Shown here: positions 1 to 8,768 of the stretch, piece by piece | Position numbering within the stretch: the stretch's first letter is position 1 | Layout: every line of letters begins with the position of its first letter | NCBI GenBank assembly: GCA_035566435.1 | Contig: DATMRF010000009.1 | Location: 1 to 31,182, forward strand | Length of the DNA: 31,182 nucleotides | DNA from: DATMRF01 sp035566435 | GTDB taxonomy: Bacteria; Verrucomicrobiota; Verrucomicrobiia; Limisphaerales; UBA8199 | Direction: 5' to 3' | Notes under the pieces: model-generated | What the model saw: the letters and a program-made list of their open reading frames with translations, nothing else | What the model was told of the DNA's origin: nothing | Databases searched by the model: none | Position numbers and translations under genes: made by a program

Positions 1-196
1 AACCGGCGCTTCGGCGGCAACGTAGTCTTCCAAACACGGCGGCAGTAGCTGAGTCTGGGAACGATCCGGGCCCTTGCGGTAGTTCATGTCAAACCGACAT
101 TGAACCCTCCGCAGCGTTCAAAAGTTTTCACACAGCCTCCAGGGCGCGGAGGGGGGCGGGTATTCGAGAGATGAATCCCTCCGATTACAATTGCTG
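1..196. other. left edge, no supported gene
   Basis: No convincing gene is seen before the promoter at 197. A frame open from the window edge stops at 46-48 and could be the tail of an upstream gene. A second frame stays open from about 3 to 198, but its composition gives no family resemblance. Both are too short to call. Confidence 0.4.
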
Positions 197-225
197 TTGA
201 CACCACACATTTAAACGGTTAAATA
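197..225 (+). promoter_or_regulatory. putative sigma-70-type promoter for the first giant gene
   Basis: A perfect -35 hexamer TTGACA lies at 197-202. About 16-17 nt later follows an AT-rich -10 candidate, TTAAAT at 219-224 (or TAAATA at 220-225). It sits in an AT-rich patch that contrasts with the GC-rich surroundings, about 105 nt upstream of the chosen start at 332. Confidence 0.5.
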
Positions 226-230
226 TTCAC

Positions 231-311
231 CATGAACTCCACTCTGGGCACGGCCACTGCTCCGTTTGGCCTTCGCCTTCCGCTGGCAGTTCCCCTCCTC
301 TCAACCCAGTA
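231..311 (+). CDS. possible 26-codon leader ORF
   Basis: An ATG at 231 opens a frame of 26 codons ending at a TAA at 309-311. It lies just after the promoter and 20 nt before the start of the large gene, in a different frame. The peptide starts MNSTLGTATAPFGLRLP and resembles no known family. It could be an upstream regulatory ORF or chance. Nothing beyond its position supports it. Confidence 0.2.
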
Positions 312-331
312 ACGCCCATCCAAAACCCAGT

Positions 332-3300
332 ATGAACCTCAATCGTACTCTGAACGAGTTGTTCCAGGGCGCGCCCTGCGTCAGCCGTGCCTCCCTGCTC
401 ACCGCCGCCGCGGCCCTGGCCCTCACCGGCGCCGCCTCCGCGCAGGTGGTGCCGCAAATCGGCATGAAAGTCGGGCTCAACGGCAACGGCGGTCTCCAAA
501 ACGGCGCCGCCGGAGCTCTGCTCTCGGCCGATCTGGCCGGCCAGGCCAGTTACGCCCAGACCAATTGGAACAACGGCGGCTCCTTTGGCGCCAATGCGGC
601 CGCTTTTGACAGCAGCGGCGCGGCCACCACCGTGACTTTCAGTTGGGATTCGGCCGGCCTCTGGAGCCAGGCCGGCGGCGGCACTCCGAACATTGAGACT
701 GTGCCGGACTTAAAGTTGATGAACGGCTATTGCGATTCCAACGCGAGTGTCACGAATTTTCTGGACTATACCCAGCCGGTGGACGGGTATGCCGGCACGA
801 ACGTTAATTGCAAACCCTGGGTGTACGTCCAGGGGCTGAATGCGTGGATGACGGCAAACCATGTGTCGCAGTACGACGTGGTTATTTATTCCGGCGGCGA
901 CAACAACGGCGGTCGCGGGGGCGAGTACTGGATCCAAAACGCAACCGGGCCCTGGACTGCGCCCGGCATGACGCTCGGCAGCGACGTCACGACTCACAGC
1001 TTTATCTGTGTTAACACCGTGTTTGTAACGGGAGACCAAACTTACTACGTGGTTCCCCAGACGGTGCTAAGTGGCCGGCAGTCACAAGCAGGCAATTGGC
1101 AGGGCAATGTCCTGGCGTTCAACAGCCTGACGAACGACTCGTTCCTGCTGCGAAAAAACACGTACAACTTCCGCGCCCCGATCAATGCCATCCAAATCGT
1201 TCCCCGCGCGGCCCCCCTGCCCGCCACCATCGACCCGCTGCTGCCTGCCGCTGTTTATACCGGCGGCACGGCGGCCTTCAACGCCAACGTGGCGGGAATC
1301 GTGCCGATGTCTTTCCACTGGTATAAAGGCGCGACCGCCCTGAGCGATGGAGGTAAGGTTTCCGGCTCGGCAACCCCCAGCCTGAAGATCACCGGGGTTA
1401 GCGCCGCAGATGTGGCCAGCTATTCGCTGGTGGTCTCGAATGTGATGGGGATGGTCACCAGCTCCGTCGCGCCGCTCACGGTCAGCTCGCCGACGCCGGG
1501 CAGTTACGCGGAAAAGATCTTCACCAATACCCCGGTGGCTTACTGGCGGCTGGACGACACCGGCGATCCCTCAACCAATTACACCGTGGCCAATGAGAGT
1601 GTGGGCGGCTTCAACGGCACCTACGAATCGGCCGCTTTCAATGCCTATGGCGGCGCCCTCGGACCGCAACCCCCCGCGTTCCCCGGCTTTGTGGCCAACA
1701 GCGGCGCCCTCCAAACCTCGGTGAATCCCCATACCTGGGTGATCGCGCCGCCTTTGAACCTCAGCAACAATACCGTCACCATTGCCGCGTGGATTTTCCC
1801 TACCGCCTTCAATGAGCCGGGCTCGGCCGGGCTCGTCTGGTCCCGCAACGGCGGCGACGTGAGCGGCCTGGGCTATCAAAACGCAAACCAGCTTGGCTAC
1901 ACCTGGAATAACGCCGCGGCGACGTATAACTTCGCATCCGGCCTGGTCGTGCCGTCTAACATTTGGTCGCTTGTGGCCGTGACGGTCACCCCCACCAATG
2001 CCACCCTCTATCTTTTCAACGCCATCACCATTGCCACCGCGGTCAATTCCGCGACCACAAACGCCATTGCCGGCTTTTCGGGGCCGACCACCATTGGGGT
2101 CGATCCCGCCTCGGCGGGCGCGCCCGACGGCCGGGCTTTCGTTGGCAAAATCGCCCAGGCCGCCGTTTTCAATTACGACGTGGCGCCCATCGAACTCTAT
2201 AATATGTACAAAAAGGCCCTCGGCCTGGCGATTATCCCCGCGACCATCAGCAGCCAACCACAGTCCCTGGTGGTCTATGCGGGGCGGCCGGCGGTGTTCA
2301 ACGTCACGGGCTCGGGTGATACCCCGCTCACCTATCAATGGCGCACTAATGGCGTCAATCTGCCCAACGGCGGCAGGATCTCCGGCGCCACCTCCGCCAA
2401 GCTTACCGTCGCCGGCGCTACCCCGGGCGATATGGGCACCTACGACGTCGTCGTCAACAACGTCGCCAACGTGCCCGCCACCAGCCTCCCCGTCACCTTG
2501 ACCGTCGTGGCCTCCAATAGCGCTCCCGTCTCCTATGAAGCCGCCGTCGAGGCCGCCGGACCCATTGCCTACTGGCGCCTCAACGAAACCAACGGCAGCC
2601 CCTTCGCCTACGATTACTGGGGCGGCAACATCGCCACCAACGGAAACGTCAATGTCGGCGTCCCGGGCCCTCAACCTCCCGATTTCCCGGGCTTCGAAAC
2701 CACCAACTCGGCCAATTCCTACGATGGCCTCAGCGCCTTCACCGATACGCAAGAACCCATTCTGAACAACCTCGCCCAGTTCTCGCTCGTAGGGTGGTTC
2801 AACACCTCCGTGGCGGCTGAACTGAACGGAGTCGGCCTCTTCGGCCAGGCCGGCGGTGTGCAGGTGGGCTTTTACCCGGCCCTGGGCGTCTCCACTCCCA
2901 ACGCCGGCACCCTCACCATCCCGGGCACCACCAACCTCACCTCGGGACAATGGTACATGGTCGCCGCCATCGGCGACGGTCATACCCTGAGTGTCTATCT
3001 CGTTTCGACCGGCCTCCTCATGCAAACCAGCGCCACGATCACTACCACCAACTATGGCCGGTCGCCTTCCTCCTTCGTCATTGGCGCCCTCAGCCAGTCC
3101 GCCAATTTCTTTGCCGGCCAGGTCGATGAAGTGGCCGCCTTCAATCATGCCCTTTCTCTGCCCCAATTCTCCGCCATCGTCGGCGCCGCTTTGAACAATG
3201 GTCCTTTCCCGCCGACGATTATTAGTCAGCCGCAATCCCAGACCCTCTACGCCGGCCGGACCGCCCTGCTCAGCGCCAGCGCCCTGGCCACCGCCCCCGT

Positions 3301-4375
3301 CACCTACCAGTGGCGCGAGTACGGCACCAACATCACCGATTCCGGCAACCTCTCCGGTTCCGCCACCACCACCCTGAAGCTCACCAACCTGGCGGTGGCT
3401 AACGACGGCCCTTATGAGCTCGTGATCACCAACCCCGCAGGAGCCGTCACCAGCAGCGTCGCCCAGGTGACCGCGGTCATACCGGTTCCGGATTCCTACG
3501 AATCCAAGATCATCGCCTATAACCCCTTGGCCTATTGGCGCTTGAACGAGACCAACGGCAGTACCATCGCCTATGATTACTTCGGAGGGCTTAACGGCAC
3601 CTACGGTGCCACCTCGGCGGCCGGAGTTCCCGGACCCGACAATCCCCCGTTCGCCGGCTTCACTGCCACGAATACCGGCGTGGGCATCAGCAACTCAATC
3701 GCCGGCACCTACGTGTCGGTGCCCTTCGGCACCTTGGGCACCAACAATGCCTCCATCGTCGCCTGGCTCTACCCGGTCGGGCTCCAAAACGCCTGGTCCG
3801 GCATCCTCGTGACCCGCGGTGGCGGCGGCATCGAAGGTGGGTTCAACTACAACGACCAGCAAATGCTCGCTTATACCTGGAATAATAACAACCAGAACAC
3901 CTGGGGTTACATCTCCAGCCTGGTCGTGCCCAGCAACACGTGGTCCTTTGCCGCCTTGGTCGTCTATCCCGACAAGGGCATCCTCTACCTCGGCACCACC
4001 AATTCCCTCCGCAGCGCCACCAACGCTATCCCTCATACGCCGGATGTCTTCGGCGATAATTGGCACATCGGCAATGATGGAATCGGGGACCCGGGCCGCA
4101 CCTTCAACGGCGCTGTCGATGAAGTCGCCGTCTTCAATTACTCCCTGTCGCCGGCCCAGATCCAGCAACTCTTCGGTGCCGCCAACATCGGTCCCAACGT
4201 CACCCTCACCATCCAGGCATCCGGTGGCAAAGTCACCCTCACCTGGGCTCAGGGCACTCTCTACCAGGCCTCCTCCGCCAACGGGCCGTGGTCCGCTGTC
4301 AACGGAAACCCCAGCTCGCCTTACCAGTTCACCCCCACTGGAGCCGCCACCTTCTTCCGCGTCAAGCTCCAGTAG
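332..4375 (+). CDS. exported giant Ig/LamG repeat protein
   Basis: A 1347-residue exported protein of alternating modules. Residues 1-37 form a signal peptide (hydrophobic LLTAAAALALTGAASA, likely cut after A37), which is why the start at 332 is preferred over the frame's upstream ATG at 266. Residues about 38-295 are an unrecognised N-terminal region. Then follow Ig-like (about 296-390), LamG/concanavalin-like (391-630), Ig-like (636-728), LamG (734-956), Ig-like (960-1050) and LamG (1055-1283). A C-terminal beta module (1288-1347) ends FFRVKLQ, a tail style common in verrucomicrobial secreted proteins. Each LamG begins with a YWRL(N/D) motif and ends with a DEVA-type motif. LamG and Ig folds usually bind carbohydrate or protein ligands, and no catalytic domain is visible. 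The role is probably adhesion or polysaccharide binding at the surface (inference). The third LamG is closely related to the LamG of the next gene. Confidence 0.85.
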   Translation: MNLNRTLNELFQGAPCVSRASLLTAAAALALTGAASAQVVPQIGMKVGLNGNGGLQNGAAGALLSADLAGQASYAQTNWNNGGSFGANAAAFDSSGAATTVTFSWDSAGLWSQAGGGTPNIETVPDLKLMNGYCDSNASVTNFLDYTQPVDGYAGTNVNCKPWVYVQGLNAWMTANHVSQYDVVIYSGGDNNGGRGGEYWIQNATGPWTAPGMTLGSDVTTHSFICVNTVFVTGDQTYYVVPQTVLSGRQSQAGNWQGNVLAFNSLTNDSFLLRKNTYNFRAPINAIQIVPRAAPLPATIDPLLPAAVYTGGTAAFNANVAGIVPMSFHWYKGATALSDGGKVSGSATPSLKITGVSAADVASYSLVVSNVMGMVTSSVAPLTVSSPTPGSYAEKIFTNTPVAYWRLDDTGDPSTNYTVANESVGGFNGTYESAAFNAYGGALGPQPPAFPGFVANSGALQTSVNPHTWVIAPPLNLSNNTVTIAAWIFPTAFNEPGSAGLVWSRNGGDVSGLGYQNANQLGYTWNNAAATYNFASGLVVPSNIWSLVAVTVTPTNATLYLFNAITIATAVNSATTNAIAGFSGPTTIGVDPASAGAPDGRAFVGKIAQAAVFNYDVAPIELYNMYKKALGLAIIPATISSQPQSLVVYAGRPAVFNVTGSGDTPLTYQWRTNGVNLPNGGRISGATSAKLTVAGATPGDMGTYDVVVNNVANVPATSLPVTLTVVASNSAPVSYEAAVEAAGPIAYWRLNETNGSPFAYDYWGGNIATNGNVNVGVPGPQPPDFPGFETTNSANSYDGLSAFTDTQEPILNNLAQFSLVGWFNTSVAAELNGVGLFGQAGGVQVGFYPALGVSTPNAGTLTIPGTTNLTSGQWYMVAAIGDGHTLSVYLVSTGLLMQTSATITTTNYGRSPSSFVIGALSQSANFFAGQVDEVAAFNHALSLPQFSAIVGAALNNGPFPPTIISQPQSQTLYAGRTALLSASALATAPVTYQWREYGTNITDSGNLSGSATTTLKLTNLAVANDGPYELVITNPAGAVTSSVAQVTAVIPVPDSYESKIIAYNPLAYWRLNETNGSTIAYDYFGGLNGTYGATSAAGVPGPDNPPFAGFTATNTGVGISNSIAGTYVSVPFGTLGTNNASIVAWLYPVGLQNAWSGILVTRGGGGIEGGFNYNDQQMLAYTWNNNNQNTWGYISSLVVPSNTWSFAALVVYPDKGILYLGTTNSLRSATNAIPHTPDVFGDNWHIGNDGIGDPGRTFNGAVDEVAVFNYSLSPAQIQQLFGAANIGPNVTLTIQASGGKVTLTWAQGTLYQASSANGPWSAVNGNPSSPYQFTPTGAATFFRVKLQ

Positions 4376-4419
4376 CCCCAATGAATGGATAATCCGATTG
4401 CACGAGGTTGAGACGTTGA

Positions 4420-4446
4420 ACGGCCGGGGTGCAGTGCCCCGGCCGT
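4420..4446 (+). terminator. GC-rich hairpin after the first giant gene
   Basis: A perfect 10-bp stem (4420-4429 with 4437-4446; core CGGCCGGGG) encloses a 7-nt loop, 44 nt after the stop codon. The downstream sequence TCTTGCC is only weakly T-rich, so termination would be inefficient or would need a factor. Confidence 0.45.
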
Positions 4447-4513
4447 CTTGCCTGCGGGGCGCGGGATCCCAAGCTTGCGTTCCTGTTCCAAAACACCCTG
4501 AGTCCTCGAACTT

Positions 4514-7500
4514 ATGACCCCCACTCAAATGCCCCGCCCCCGCTCTTCTACCAAGTGCCCCCTGCTCAAAACCCTGCTCCTCGCCATCGCTTTGTTCGCC
4601 GGACTTTGCTGCGCCCCTGCGCAGGTCAATGTCCTGACTTATCACAACGATTTTGCGCGCACGGGCCAGAACACTAACGAAACCGCCCTCACCCCGGCCA
4701 ACGTCAACTCCAACACCTTCGGCCTCCTCTTCACCTACCCCGTCGATGGCCAGGTCTATGCCGAGCCACTCTACATCTCCAACCTCTCTATCCCGGGCCA
4801 GGGCACTCACAACGTCGTCTTCATCGCGACCCAGCACGATAGCGTCTATGCTTTCGATGCCGACTCCATCACCGGCGCCACCGGCGGGCTGCTCTGGCAC
4901 ACCAACCTCGGCGTATCTGCTGCGACCCCTAACAATGACTTCGGCAACCGCTACGGTGCTTACCACGATATCGACCCGGAGGTCGGCATCACGAGTACCC
5001 CGGTCATCAACCTCGCCTCCGGTACCCTCTATCTCGATGCGTTCACCCATGACGGCCCTGGCCTCTACCATCACCGCATCCATGCCTTGAATATCACCAA
5101 CGGCCAGGAACGCCCCTTCAGCCCTGTCATCGTTACCGCTTCCGTCCCCGGCGTTGGCGTGGACAGCTCCAATGGCGTCGTGAACTTCACCGCCATTCAA
5201 CAACTCCAGCGCCCTGCCCTCACCCTCGCCGCCGGGAAGCTCTACGTCTGCTATTCCGGCTTCGCCGACACCGATCCCTACCACGGCTGGGTCATCGGTT
5301 TCAATGCCGCCACTCTCCAGCAATTGACCAATTACGTCTTCAACACCACCCCCAATGCCACCACCGCAGCTTTTGGCTCCACCGCCGCCGAAGGCGGCAT
5401 CTGGATGAGCGGCAACGGCCTCGCTGTGGACGCGTCCGGCAATCTCTTCTTCGAAGTAGGCAACGGCAGTTTCACTCTCACCAATGTCGCCGGCACCGAA
5501 TACGGCGACAGTTTCATTAAGCTCTCCGCCACTAGCGGACTGGCCGTCGCCGACTTCTTCACCCCTTACAACCAGGCCGCCCTCTCAGCCGGCGATACCG
5601 ACGTCGGCTCAGGCGGACTCTTGCTGCTGCCTGACTCGGTCGGAAGCGTCAGTCACCCGCATCTGCTCGTCGGTTGCGGCAAGGAAGGGAAGATCTACCT
5701 CCTCGACCGCGACAACCTCGGGCATTTCAATTCTTTCGCCGATACCAACATCGTCCAGGAGCTGCCCGGTGCCGTCGGCGGCACGTGGAGCTCCGGCGCC
5801 TATTTCAACGGCCACATCTATTATCAGGGTTCGGGCGACGTCCTCAAAGCCTTTCAGATTTCCAGCGGGCTGCTCGGCACCTCGCCTTCCTCCCAATCTG
5901 CGACCGCCTTCGGCTGGCCGGGCGCCACCCCCGCCATTTCTGCCAACGGAATCAACAACGCCATCGCCTGGGTCATCCAGGCCGACGGCTACCCCGGCAA
6001 CCCCGCCATTCTCCACGCCTACGACGCCAACAACCTCGCCCTCGAACTCTACAACAGCTCCCAGGCCGGCGGCCGCGATACCATGGCCAATACCGTCAAA
6101 TTCGCCGTCCCGACTGTCGCCAACGGCAAAGTCTATGCCGGCGCTGAAAAATCCGTCGCCGTCTTTGGCCTCGGAGCGTTCCTCGCTGTCCCGGTAATCA
6201 GTCCTGCCGGCGGCGTCTTCACTAACTCCGTCATGGTCACCCTCAGTGAAGCGACGCCGGGCGCCTCGCTTTATTACACCCTCGATGGTTCGGTTCCTTC
6301 CACCAACTCCACCCTCTACTCCGGCCCGTTTCTTCTGAACGACACCGCGCTCATTAGCGTGCAAGCCTTCAAGGCGACGTATTCGCCCAGCCGGGTCGCT
6401 ACCGCCGTGTTTCTTAACAGCGCTTCGCTAAGCCTTGCCCCGGGGTTCCTTAAGCAGGAGTTTTATTCCGGCGCCACCCGGGCCAATCTCGAAGACCCAA
6501 CCTTCACCAACCCGCCCACTTTCATCAACTACCTTTCCTCCTTCGAGACCCCTTCGGGCCAGGGCATTAACTATGCCGAGCGGGTGAGCGGCTACTTCAT
6601 CGCGCCGGTCACCACCAATTACGTCTTCTTCGTCTGTTCCGATGACGATTCCGACCTTTTTTTGAGCACTGACTCGTCTCCCGCGAACAAGCAACTCATC
6701 GCCTCCGAAACCGTCTGGTCCAATACTCGCCAATGGCTGAGTTCCTCGGGCGGCAGCGTCGTTGCCTCCAAACGCTCGGACCAATTCACCGGCACGACCT
6801 GGCCCGGCGGCAATACCATCTCTCTTACCGCCGGCACCGTTTACTATATCGAAGGTGACCATCACCAGGGCGGAGGAGGCGACGACTTCGCGGCGACGTT
6901 CAAATTCGCCGGCGTACCCGACCCGGCCAATGGCACTCCGCCTGCGCTCCTCGGCAATTCCATTTCGACCTACGCTTACAACAATACCTTCATCACGCTC
7001 AATGCGCAGCCCGCCAATGTGGTTGCTGTCCAGGGCACCGTTGCTGCCTTCACTGTCAACGCCGCCTCCGGCTACCTGGGCGGCAGCGCCACCGGTCCGG
7101 CCCCCTCCATTCTCTACCAATGGCAATCCGCGCCCGCCGGCTCGGGAGCTTTTACCAATACCCCCGGCCCCGCCGGCAACACTTATACAACGCCACTCCT
7201 GAAACTCAGCGACAACGGCGCTCAGTTCCGGGCCGTATTGACCACGGCCGGTGCCGCTGCCACCAGTGCCGTCGCCACCGTAACGGTCGTGCCCAATGCC
7301 ACACCTCCCGTCCCCGTCCGCGTCCTCTCGGTCAACCAGGCCGGTACCGCTGTGACGCTCGATTTCTCCCAGCCACTGGACGCCGCCTCCGCCCAAACTT
7401 CCGCCAACTACCACTTAACTCCGGGTAATTTGATGCCAACCAGTGCGCTCCTCGACGCCTCCGGAACGAACTTGACCCTCACCACCGGCAGTCCGTTGCT

Positions 7501-8518
7501 GCAGAACACCACGATTACGTTGTCCATCTCCAACGTCCGCAGTGTCTCAGGAACCGCAGTTCTCCCCGGCACTACGATTTCTTTCTCTTTCTTCGCCGCC
7601 ACCTCGGGCGGCTATGCGACGACCGTCCTGGCCGACAATCCGCTCGGCTATTGGCGGCTGAACGAGGCCGTCGGGCCGATCGCTGTAGATGCAGTTGGCG
7701 CTCACAACGGCACCTACGCCAGTGCCGCCACTCCCAATGTAACCGGGCCACGTCCGCCGGCATTTTCCGGCTTCGAAAACACCAACACCGCCGTCCAAAC
7801 CTTTGTCAGCACCCTCAATTCCTACGTCGCGGTCCCCTTCGGTTCCCTGAGCACAAACACCGTGACCTTCACCGCCTGGCTCTACCCGCTCGGCGCCCAG
7901 GAAAGCTGGTCGGGCTTGCTCGTTACGCGCGGTAACGGCGTCTCGGGCGGGATGAACTACAACAGCCAGCAAATGCTGGGTTACACCTGGAACAACAACA
8001 GCGGCCTCACCTATAACTTCGTCTCCGGCCTGGTCATCCCCACCAACCAATGGTCCCTCGTCGCGATGGTCATCTACCCCGATAAGGCCATCCTTTACCT
8101 CGGCAGCACCGGCACGCTCCGCTCCGCCACCAACGTCCTGGCTCATACCTCGGATGTCTTCGGTAACAATTGGCAAATCGGCCACGACAACAGTGGTGGC
8201 AACGCCACCCGCACCTTCAATGGTTTGCTCGACGAAGTCGCGGTCTTCACCCAAAGCCTTTCGCCCGCTCGCATCTCAGCCTACTACCAGGCCGCCCTTC
8301 AGGGTGGAGTGCTCCTCACCAACCTGAGCGTGACGCCCAACGCACTCCAGTTCACCGAGATCAATGCGGTTTCCGGCCAGGTTGTCCTCCAATGGCTGGG
8401 CACCGGAACGCTCCAGGAATCCACCAACCTCCTCGGCCCCTGGACCCTCTCTCCCTTCCAGAATAACCCTGCCATCGCTCCGATGTCGGGAATTCGCTTT
8501 TATCGCCTGCATCAATGA
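4514..8518 (+). CDS. exported PQQ-type propeller / PA14 / LamG protein
   Basis: A 1334-residue exported multidomain protein. The signal peptide is about residues 1-36 (TLLLAIALFAGLCCAPA). Residues about 40-559 form a pyrroloquinoline-quinone-type beta-propeller with repeated VFIATQHDSVYAFDAD-like blades. Next come a chitobiase C-terminal-like module (559-635, YYTLDGSVPSTNS) and a PA14-like domain (636-804, SGYFIAPVTTNYVFFVCSDD). These are followed by an Ig-like region (about 825-930), a second Ig-like module (932-1030, VTLDFSQPLDAAS), LamG (1034-1260) and a C-terminal module (1266-1334). PA14 and LamG are typical of carbohydrate binding. The propeller may be structural, since PQQ binding residues could not be checked. 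The gene lies 138 nt downstream in the same orientation as the first giant gene and shares its LamG type, so the two probably act on related surfaces. An alternative start at 4529 is possible. Confidence 0.82.
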   Translation: MTPTQMPRPRSSTKCPLLKTLLLAIALFAGLCCAPAQVNVLTYHNDFARTGQNTNETALTPANVNSNTFGLLFTYPVDGQVYAEPLYISNLSIPGQGTHNVVFIATQHDSVYAFDADSITGATGGLLWHTNLGVSAATPNNDFGNRYGAYHDIDPEVGITSTPVINLASGTLYLDAFTHDGPGLYHHRIHALNITNGQERPFSPVIVTASVPGVGVDSSNGVVNFTAIQQLQRPALTLAAGKLYVCYSGFADTDPYHGWVIGFNAATLQQLTNYVFNTTPNATTAAFGSTAAEGGIWMSGNGLAVDASGNLFFEVGNGSFTLTNVAGTEYGDSFIKLSATSGLAVADFFTPYNQAALSAGDTDVGSGGLLLLPDSVGSVSHPHLLVGCGKEGKIYLLDRDNLGHFNSFADTNIVQELPGAVGGTWSSGAYFNGHIYYQGSGDVLKAFQISSGLLGTSPSSQSATAFGWPGATPAISANGINNAIAWVIQADGYPGNPAILHAYDANNLALELYNSSQAGGRDTMANTVKFAVPTVANGKVYAGAEKSVAVFGLGAFLAVPVISPAGGVFTNSVMVTLSEATPGASLYYTLDGSVPSTNSTLYSGPFLLNDTALISVQAFKATYSPSRVATAVFLNSASLSLAPGFLKQEFYSGATRANLEDPTFTNPPTFINYLSSFETPSGQGINYAERVSGYFIAPVTTNYVFFVCSDDDSDLFLSTDSSPANKQLIASETVWSNTRQWLSSSGGSVVASKRSDQFTGTTWPGGNTISLTAGTVYYIEGDHHQGGGGDDFAATFKFAGVPDPANGTPPALLGNSISTYAYNNTFITLNAQPANVVAVQGTVAAFTVNAASGYLGGSATGPAPSILYQWQSAPAGSGAFTNTPGPAGNTYTTPLLKLSDNGAQFRAVLTTAGAAATSAVATVTVVPNATPPVPVRVLSVNQAGTAVTLDFSQPLDAASAQTSANYHLTPGNLMPTSALLDASGTNLTLTTGSPLLQNTTITLSISNVRSVSGTAVLPGTTISFSFFAATSGGYATTVLADNPLGYWRLNEAVGPIAVDAVGAHNGTYASAATPNVTGPRPPAFSGFENTNTAVQTFVSTLNSYVAVPFGSLSTNTVTFTAWLYPLGAQESWSGLLVTRGNGVSGGMNYNSQQMLGYTWNNNSGLTYNFVSGLVIPTNQWSLVAMVIYPDKAILYLGSTGTLRSATNVLAHTSDVFGNNWQIGHDNSGGNATRTFNGLLDEVAVFTQSLSPARISAYYQAALQGGVLLTNLSVTPNALQFTEINAVSGQVVLQWLGTGTLQESTNLLGPWTLSPFQNNPAIAPMSGIRFYRLHQ

Positions 8519-8559
8519 CGCGTCACCACCAGTTCCCGGCGGCGGCAGTATGCTTCCTC

Positions 8560-8591
8560 AAAAAAAAGGCGCAGTCAGCGGAGACTGCGCC
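8560..8591 (-). terminator. intrinsic terminator for the DUF5107-TPR gene
   Basis: Read on the minus strand, a perfect 9-bp stem (GGCGCAGTC paired with GACTGCGCC, 8568-8576 and 8583-8591) with a 6-nt loop is followed by eight T residues (8560-8567). This is a textbook rho-independent terminator. It lies about 180 nt beyond the stop of the minus-strand gene. On the plus strand the same stem lacks a T tract. Confidence 0.85.
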
Positions 8592-8693
8592 ACAGAAAGG
8601 TTAGCTAAATAACTACGAAACCATAGCACTGCCCCCATCATCACTTCAACCCGGGCTGGCTCTGGAAGTAAGACCGGGGAACCACCGGGGTTG

Positions 8694-8717
8694 GGGGCGG
8701 GGACGGCCACGTCCCCG
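8694..8717. repeat. GGGGACGGCCACGTCCCC-type repeat, copy 1
   Basis: A 24-nt sequence identical to 23408-23431. Its core, GGGGACGGCCACGTCCCC, folds as a 7-bp stem with a GCCA tetraloop (stem 8699-8705 with 8710-8716). It lies between the terminator and the stop of the DUF5107-TPR gene. It is a dispersed REP-like hairpin. Confidence 0.7.
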
Positions 8718-8768
8718 TGCGCTCCCTGTCCCCCCTGCGATGCACGAGCACCTTGCATTCTCCGCCCC

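Noticed and set aside
1571..3235. 554-codon open frame on the - strand
   Set aside because: Antisense to the Ig/LamG gene; Gly/Asp/Val-rich shadow without domains.
3695..5323. 542-codon open frame on the - strand
   Set aside because: It runs antisense across two real genes and the gap between them and has no domain signal.
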